Shown: positions 32,428 to 36,342 of the stretch, in pieces | Layout of the letters: every line of letters starts with the position of its first letter | How positions within the stretch are numbered: position 1 is the stretch's first letter | Assembly: GCA_001604275.1 (NCBI GenBank) | Contig: LVBD01000045.1 | Span: 1-36,342, forward strand | Source of the DNA: Spirochaetales bacterium Spiro_02 | GTDB lineage: Bacteria > Spirochaetota > Spirochaetia > Sphaerochaetales > Sphaerochaetaceae | Length of the DNA: 36,342 nucleotides | Direction: 5' to 3' | Notes under the pieces: model-generated | Seen by the model: only the letters and a program-made list of their open reading frames with translations | What the model was told of the DNA's origin: nothing | The model's database searches: none | Position numbers and translations under genes: made by a program

Positions 32428-33708
32428 ATGATCGATTTGAGGGAACTAAAGGGCAGACGGGACGAGATAGCGAAAAACATAGAGAACCGATGCATGAACG
32501 TTTCGGTGGACGAGGTGATCGCGCTGCAGGACCGCAGGTCCTCCTTGATGCAGGAGACGGAGGCGCTTCGAGCGAAACGCAACGAGAACGCCCAGAAGAT
32601 GAAGGGCAAATTGGATCCGGAAACTCGACAGGCGTTGATCGCCGAGGGCAAGGCGATCAAGGAATCGATCTCAGATCTAGAGGCCGAGCTGGACGAAGTG
32701 GAGAAGGAATACCAAGCCAAGGGTCGGACAATCCCGAACTATGCCCATCCGTCCGCGCCGATCGGAAAGGAAGACAAGGACAGTCTCGCCGTCAAGTTCT
32801 GGGGAACTCCTCCGAAGTTTGCTTTCAAGCCGCTTGACCATGTCCAGCTCGGCGAGAAACTCGATCTGCTCGACTTCGATACTGCGACCAGGGTATCCGG
32901 GCCGAAGTTCTACTATGTAAAGAACGAGGCTGTGCTGCTTCAGCTTGCCCTTGAGCGATATGCGATGGACATCGTCATCAAACACGGCTTCAAGCCGTTC
33001 ATTACCCCGGACATCGCCAAGGAAGAGATTCTCAACGGAATCGGATTCAATCCCCGCGGCGCGGAAAGCAACATCTATACGATCGAAGGTACGGATACCT
33101 GTCTGGTCGGAACCGCTGAGATCACGCTGGGCGGCTATTACAGCAACCAGATATTGGACATGAGCCAGCTGCCGATCAAGATGACGGGGCTATCCCATTG
33201 TTTCCGCCGCGAAGCGGGCGGCGCCGGACAGTACTCCAAGGGGCTGTACCGGGTCCATCAGTTCTCCAAGCTGGAGATGTTCATTCTCTGCGAACCGGCG
33301 CAGTCGGATGAATTCCATGAACATCTGCTGGCGATCGAAGAGGAGATCTTCCAGGGGTTGGATCTCGCCTATCGTGTCGTCGACACCTGTACCGGAGACC
33401 TCGGCGCCCCGGCATATCGCAAATTCGATATCGAGGCATGGATGCCCGGCCGTGGCGACAACGGGGAATATGGTGAGGTGACGAGCACCAGCAACTGTAC
33501 GGACTATCAGGCCCGTAGCCTCGGCATCCGCTACCGGGACGACGACGGCAAGGTACAGTTCGTCCATATGCTCAACGGTACGGCGGTGGCGGTATCCCGT
33601 GCCATGGTCGCGATTTTCGAGAACCACCAGATGGCGGACGGTTCGATCAAGATTCCAGCGAAGCTGGTTCCGTACATGGGCATGGATCGTATCGCACCGC
33701 GTGCGTGA
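32428..33708 (+). CDS. serS: Serine--tRNA ligase
   Basis: The 426-residue class II synthetase charges tRNA-Ser (and tRNA-Sec where present). The N-terminal helical coiled-coil arm spans about 1-110 and binds the long variable arm of the tRNA. The catalytic domain carries motif 2 (CFRREAGGAGQYSKGLYRVHQFSKLEMF) and motif 3 (LNGTAVAVSRAMVAIFENHQ). The segment EVTSTSNCTDYQARSLGIRYR binds serine and zinc-independent substrate groups as usual. AGGG lies upstream of ATG 32428. No T-box leader is seen. Confidence 0.97.
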   Translation: MIDLRELKGRRDEIAKNIENRCMNVSVDEVIALQDRRSSLMQETEALRAKRNENAQKMKGKLDPETRQALIAEGKAIKESISDLEAELDEVEKEYQAKGRTIPNYAHPSAPIGKEDKDSLAVKFWGTPPKFAFKPLDHVQLGEKLDLLDFDTATRVSGPKFYYVKNEAVLLQLALERYAMDIVIKHGFKPFITPDIAKEEILNGIGFNPRGAESNIYTIEGTDTCLVGTAEITLGGYYSNQILDMSQLPIKMTGLSHCFRREAGGAGQYSKGLYRVHQFSKLEMFILCEPAQSDEFHEHLLAIEEEIFQGLDLAYRVVDTCTGDLGAPAYRKFDIEAWMPGRGDNGEYGEVTSTSNCTDYQARSLGIRYRDDDGKVQFVHMLNGTAVAVSRAMVAIFENHQMADGSIKIPAKLVPYMGMDRIAPRA

Positions 33709-33760
33709 GGCGATCCCGATACTGATGTTTTCCTCCCCTATGTCGGGGAAAAGGAGCGGT

Positions 33761-35203
33761 ATGATGTCTGTTTCCGCATTGATCACCGATTTCTATGAGC
33801 TTTCGATGATGCAGGGGTATTTCCTCAGCAATCATAATCCCCAGGTCGTGTTCGATATGTTCTACCGGAACAATCCGTTCAACGGCGGCTATGCGATCTT
33901 CGCCGGGATCAACGATTTGGTCGACAAGTTGGAGAATCTCTCTTTTTCGGATGATGACATCGCCTACCTCCAGTCCCTCGGTCAGTTCGATCAGTCGTTC
34001 ATCGAGTTTCTGAGGAGCTACCGTTTTAGCGGAACGATCTATGCGATGGACGAAGGGACCGTGGTATTTCCCGGCGAACCGCTGATCAGGGTCCATACGT
34101 CGTTGATCGATGCACAGCTGATCGAAGGTCTGTTGCTCAACACGATCAACTTCCAGACGCTGATCGCGACGAAGGCTTCCCGAATGGTTCTCGCTTCCGA
34201 GGGAGGGAATATCATGGAGTTCGGTCTGCGCAGAGCGCAAGGCGAAGACGGGGCTCTGTCCGCTTCCCGGGCATCGTTCATCGGAGGAACCGTCTCTACG
34301 AGCAACACGCTTGCCGGAAAGGTCTTCGGGATTCCTGTCTCGGGAACGATGGCCCATAGCTGGGTGATGTCGTTCGACAGCGAGCTCGAGGCGTTCCGGG
34401 AATTCGCCCGGCTGTACCCGGACAATGCGATCCTCCTGATCGACACATATGATACGCTTGGTTCGGGTATCGAGAATGCGATCGTCGTGGGACAGGAAAT
34501 GAAGCGGCAGGGCAAGCGGATCGGCGTGCGGATCGACAGCGGCGACTTGAGCTATCTGCCTCGCGTCATCCGCAAGCGCCTCGACGAGGCGGGGTTGTCC
34601 GATGCGATCATTTGTGTTTCGAATGATCTGACGGAAGAAATCATCCAGACGCTGGTCCACGACCAAGTACCTATCGACAGCTGGGGTATCGGCACGCATC
34701 TGGTCACAGGCGGAACACAAAGCTCTCTCAACGGTGTGTACAAGTTGTGCGCGAAGTGTAATGCGAACGGCATTTTCATTCCTACGATGAAAATTTCCAA
34801 CAGTTTCGAGAAAACGACGAATCCTGATGTCAAGCAGGTCTGGCGGTTCTTCGATGCGGACGGGGGTGCGCTCGCAGATCTGATCACACTCGACAACGAG
34901 CGTCTTTCCAATGATCAGAACTATACGTTCTATCATCCGTTCGCCGAAGCTGATTTCTTCGTGATGAACGCTGGAGCTTTCTCGCGTTGCGTTCCGCTTC
35001 TGTCGTGCAAGATGCAGGATGGCAAGCGGGTCGGTGTCGCACCTTCGCTGAAAGAGATCCAGCAGTATGCCGCCGAGAGTCTTCGTGGGTTCCACAAGAC
35101 ATACAAGCGCCAGATCAATCCGCATATCTACAAGGTAAGTCTCTCCCATGATCTCAAGAAATTGAAGATGAGTCTCTTGATCGCTACTCGTCGCAGAAAA
35201 TAG
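33761..35203 (+). CDS. pncB: Nicotinate phosphoribosyltransferase
   Basis: The 480-residue enzyme converts nicotinate and PRPP to nicotinate mononucleotide in NAD salvage. Family motifs visible are LITDFYELSMMQGYF at the start, NPFNGGYAIFAGINDL, EFGLRRAQGEDGALSASRASFIGGTVSTSNTLAG, GTMAHSWVMSFDSELEAF with the phosphorylated-histidine region, and VRIDSGDLSYLPRVIRKRLDEAG with WGIGTHLVTGG. AAGGAG (33751-33756) upstream fixes the start at ATG 33761, and a second ATG follows directly. A longer frame from 33599 overlaps serS and is rejected. The 11-bp repeat array begins at the base after its stop codon. Confidence 0.95.
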   Translation: MMSVSALITDFYELSMMQGYFLSNHNPQVVFDMFYRNNPFNGGYAIFAGINDLVDKLENLSFSDDDIAYLQSLGQFDQSFIEFLRSYRFSGTIYAMDEGTVVFPGEPLIRVHTSLIDAQLIEGLLLNTINFQTLIATKASRMVLASEGGNIMEFGLRRAQGEDGALSASRASFIGGTVSTSNTLAGKVFGIPVSGTMAHSWVMSFDSELEAFREFARLYPDNAILLIDTYDTLGSGIENAIVVGQEMKRQGKRIGVRIDSGDLSYLPRVIRKRLDEAGLSDAIICVSNDLTEEIIQTLVHDQVPIDSWGIGTHLVTGGTQSSLNGVYKLCAKCNANGIFIPTMKISNSFEKTTNPDVKQVWRFFDADGGALADLITLDNERLSNDQNYTFYHPFAEADFFVMNAGAFSRCVPLLSCKMQDGKRVGVAPSLKEIQQYAAESLRGFHKTYKRQINPHIYKVSLSHDLKKLKMSLLIATRRRK

Positions 35204-35247
35204 GGGTTATTGCAGGGTTATTGCAGGGTTATTGCAGGGTTATTGTA
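35204..35247 (+). repeat. Four tandem copies of the 11-bp unit GGGTTATTGCA
   Basis: Three exact copies of GGGTTATTGCA and one GGGTTATTGTA run head to tail from the base after the pncB stop. They are followed by GTAGGTACG, the tail also seen at 1726. This is the longest and most regular array of the family in the window and lies 155 bases before the transposase start. Confidence 0.9.
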
Positions 35248-35291
35248 GTAGGTACGTTCCATGATATGAGCTTTGCCTGCGCTTTGCCGGG

Positions 35292-35318
35292 TTCGGGCGT
35301 GTTCTGACTGAGCCCGAA
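35292..35318. other. Inverted repeat between pncB and the Y1 transposase gene
   Basis: TTCGGGC and GCCCGAA form a 7-bp perfect stem with a 13-base loop. It could be a terminator for pncB or a hairpin recognised by the adjacent transposase; sequence alone does not decide. Confidence 0.4.
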
Positions 35319-35401
35319 GAATTGTGTTCTCCGAAGCTGTATCGTGATCGGTCAACATTTTTCTTCAGACCATCTTGAATCGTTACGCGGCTATTTCCTC
35401 T

Positions 35402-36154
35402 ATGTCTGACATGATGAACAAAATCAGCAAACCCAAACGTCCTCCGGTATGGAACAAGGCGTATCCGTTCGAGGACCTGTACGAATTCACGACGTATCAT
35501 GTGGTCGTAAAAATTGCGGAAGGGCATCAAACATTGTTTCCCAGAACTTCCGACGCATATTATTACATTAGGAAACTGAGAGACAATCTGATCAAATACC
35601 ACTGCCATCTCGCTGAATACATGACCATGTCAAACCATTTCCATTTTCTGGCGGTATCGCCGGATGGACTGGAACCTTTGATGAAAGCCATCAAGGCAAC
35701 GAATGTCTCATATTCGATGCATCTTCGCTTCCTAGCACGACATTGTGGCAAGTCGGAGAGAAATATGGAAATCCTCGACTGTCTGAGAGAAAACAGCTCG
35801 ATGAAAGTGTTTCAAGATACCGTCAGCTACATCCCGATATCCGGACATCGACAACTGCTGGTCGAGATGCGATACATCAAGCGAAATCCGGAAAACGCGA
35901 ATCTTCTTGATGGTGACAGACACATTTCAAGCCGCAAGGAATATATCAGGAACCATTTTACGTTCACCGACAAGGAAACCATCGAATCGATCGCCGAGCG
36001 ATATGGAAAAACGCCTATGGAACTCCACAACGCGCTCATGATCGACGATATGGCTTGGGGTAGAATCCTCGAATCACTGCTCCCGACAGACCTCTCCGAT
36101 GAGTTCGGAATATTCAAGACTCAGGACGCAAAATTCTCGCTTAGGATCTGTTAA
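35402..36154 (+). CDS. REP-associated tyrosine transposase (RAYT, Y1 HUH family)
   Basis: The 250-residue protein shows the Y1 transposase pattern. NLIKYHCHLAEYMTMSNHFHFLAV has the HUH motif (His79-Phe-His81), and the later MRYIKRNPENANL has the nucleophilic Tyr at about 148 in the YxxxNP form typical of RAYT rather than classical IS200 enzymes. These proteins cut and join single-stranded DNA at hairpins and are known to be associated with dispersed palindromic REP elements. The start is uncertain: ATG 35402 and 35411 and TTG 35375 all lack a clear ribosome-binding site. It is preceded by the 11-bp tandem array and a hairpin. All catalytic residues appear intact. Confidence 0.85.
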   Translation: MSDMMNKISKPKRPPVWNKAYPFEDLYEFTTYHVVVKIAEGHQTLFPRTSDAYYYIRKLRDNLIKYHCHLAEYMTMSNHFHFLAVSPDGLEPLMKAIKATNVSYSMHLRFLARHCGKSERNMEILDCLRENSSMKVFQDTVSYIPISGHRQLLVEMRYIKRNPENANLLDGDRHISSRKEYIRNHFTFTDKETIESIAERYGKTPMELHNALMIDDMAWGRILESLLPTDLSDEFGIFKTQDAKFSLRIC

Positions 36155-36162
36155 AAAATAAT

Positions 36163-36342
36163 CTATGCAAAAGTCTCTGATGGAGACACCCAGTAATTCC
36201 ACTCTCCATGGAACTCATCCCTGGAGATATTCAACTCATTCAGCTCCTCCTCGGGGACCTTGATTCCTGTCTCGTACTCCTTGGTGTCCAGTCCGCACTG
36301 CACTTTCAGGCCTTTCTTGGTTGTCGTCGAACCGATCAGGCT
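36163..36342 (-). mobile_element. ISAzo13-like transposase, C-terminal end (cut by window edge)
   Basis: On the minus strand the window end encodes 59 residues ending at TAG (complement of 36163-36165): GLKVQCGLDTKEYETGIKVP, then EELNELNISRDEFHGEWNYW. This order of segments, ending in a FHGEWNY-type motif, is the usual C-terminus of ISAzo13-family transposases as I recall it. The rest of the gene lies beyond the window, so intactness cannot be judged. It faces the RAYT gene tail to tail. Confidence 0.7.

Noticed and set aside
33647-35149. 500-codon minus-strand frame opposite pncB
   Set aside because: It is antisense to a highly conserved gene, with low-complexity Arg- and Asp-rich content.
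35204-35247. CRISPR array
   Set aside because: The 11-bp units are directly adjacent with no spacers, and no cas genes are present.

Overview
The window looks like a chromosomal segment from a GC-rich member of the Spirochaetota, probably close to Sphaerochaeta. This rests on gene content and on the style of the two binding-protein signal peptides (an Ala-Gln-Gly cleavage region). It is an inference, because no rRNA or other firm marker is present. There is no tRNA, rRNA or CRISPR array that I can see.

Region 1 (1-7116) is mostly housekeeping. It holds the end of a cation-efflux transporter, a ferritin-like/VIT1 fusion, a solitary XdhC-like protein, an aldo/keto reductase coupled to a lipoate-protein ligase, a class I methyltransferase and an AEC-type permease. 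The gaps carry an unusual short-repeat family based on an 11-bp unit, GGGTYATTGCA, which often begins right after a stop codon.

Region 2 (7117-13947) is the most unusual part. A left-handed beta-helix (hexapeptide) protein gene overlaps, through ATGA, a condensin-like operon that matches Wadjet jetA, jetB and jetC. The nuclease gene jetD, which normally comes next, is absent. At its expected start there is only a 39-codon open frame, followed by an XRE-type regulator with two near-palindromic boxes at its 5' end.

Region 3 (14228-15366) has a ygiD-like dioxygenase interrupted by one in-frame stop, a strong bidirectional terminator and a small glutaredoxin.

Region 4 (15471-30563, all minus strand) is a pentose/xyloside utilisation region. 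One unit runs binding protein, two permeases, GH3 glycosidase and secreted protein, and lies behind a 9-bp-arm operator. A second unit runs sugar-binding protein, mmsA-type ATPase, permease, LacI regulator, xylB and xylA, and lies behind a consensus-like promoter with a perfect 16-bp palindrome. The likely logic is xyloside or xylo-oligosaccharide uptake and hydrolysis, then xylose import, isomerisation and phosphorylation. Both units have a perfect stem-loop directly after the binding-protein gene.

Region 5 (30887-36342) contains trmL, proC, serS and pncB, then a Y1 (HUH) transposase of the RAYT type preceded by the longest array of the 11-bp repeat, and finally the C-terminal end of an ISAzo13-like transposase cut by the window edge.
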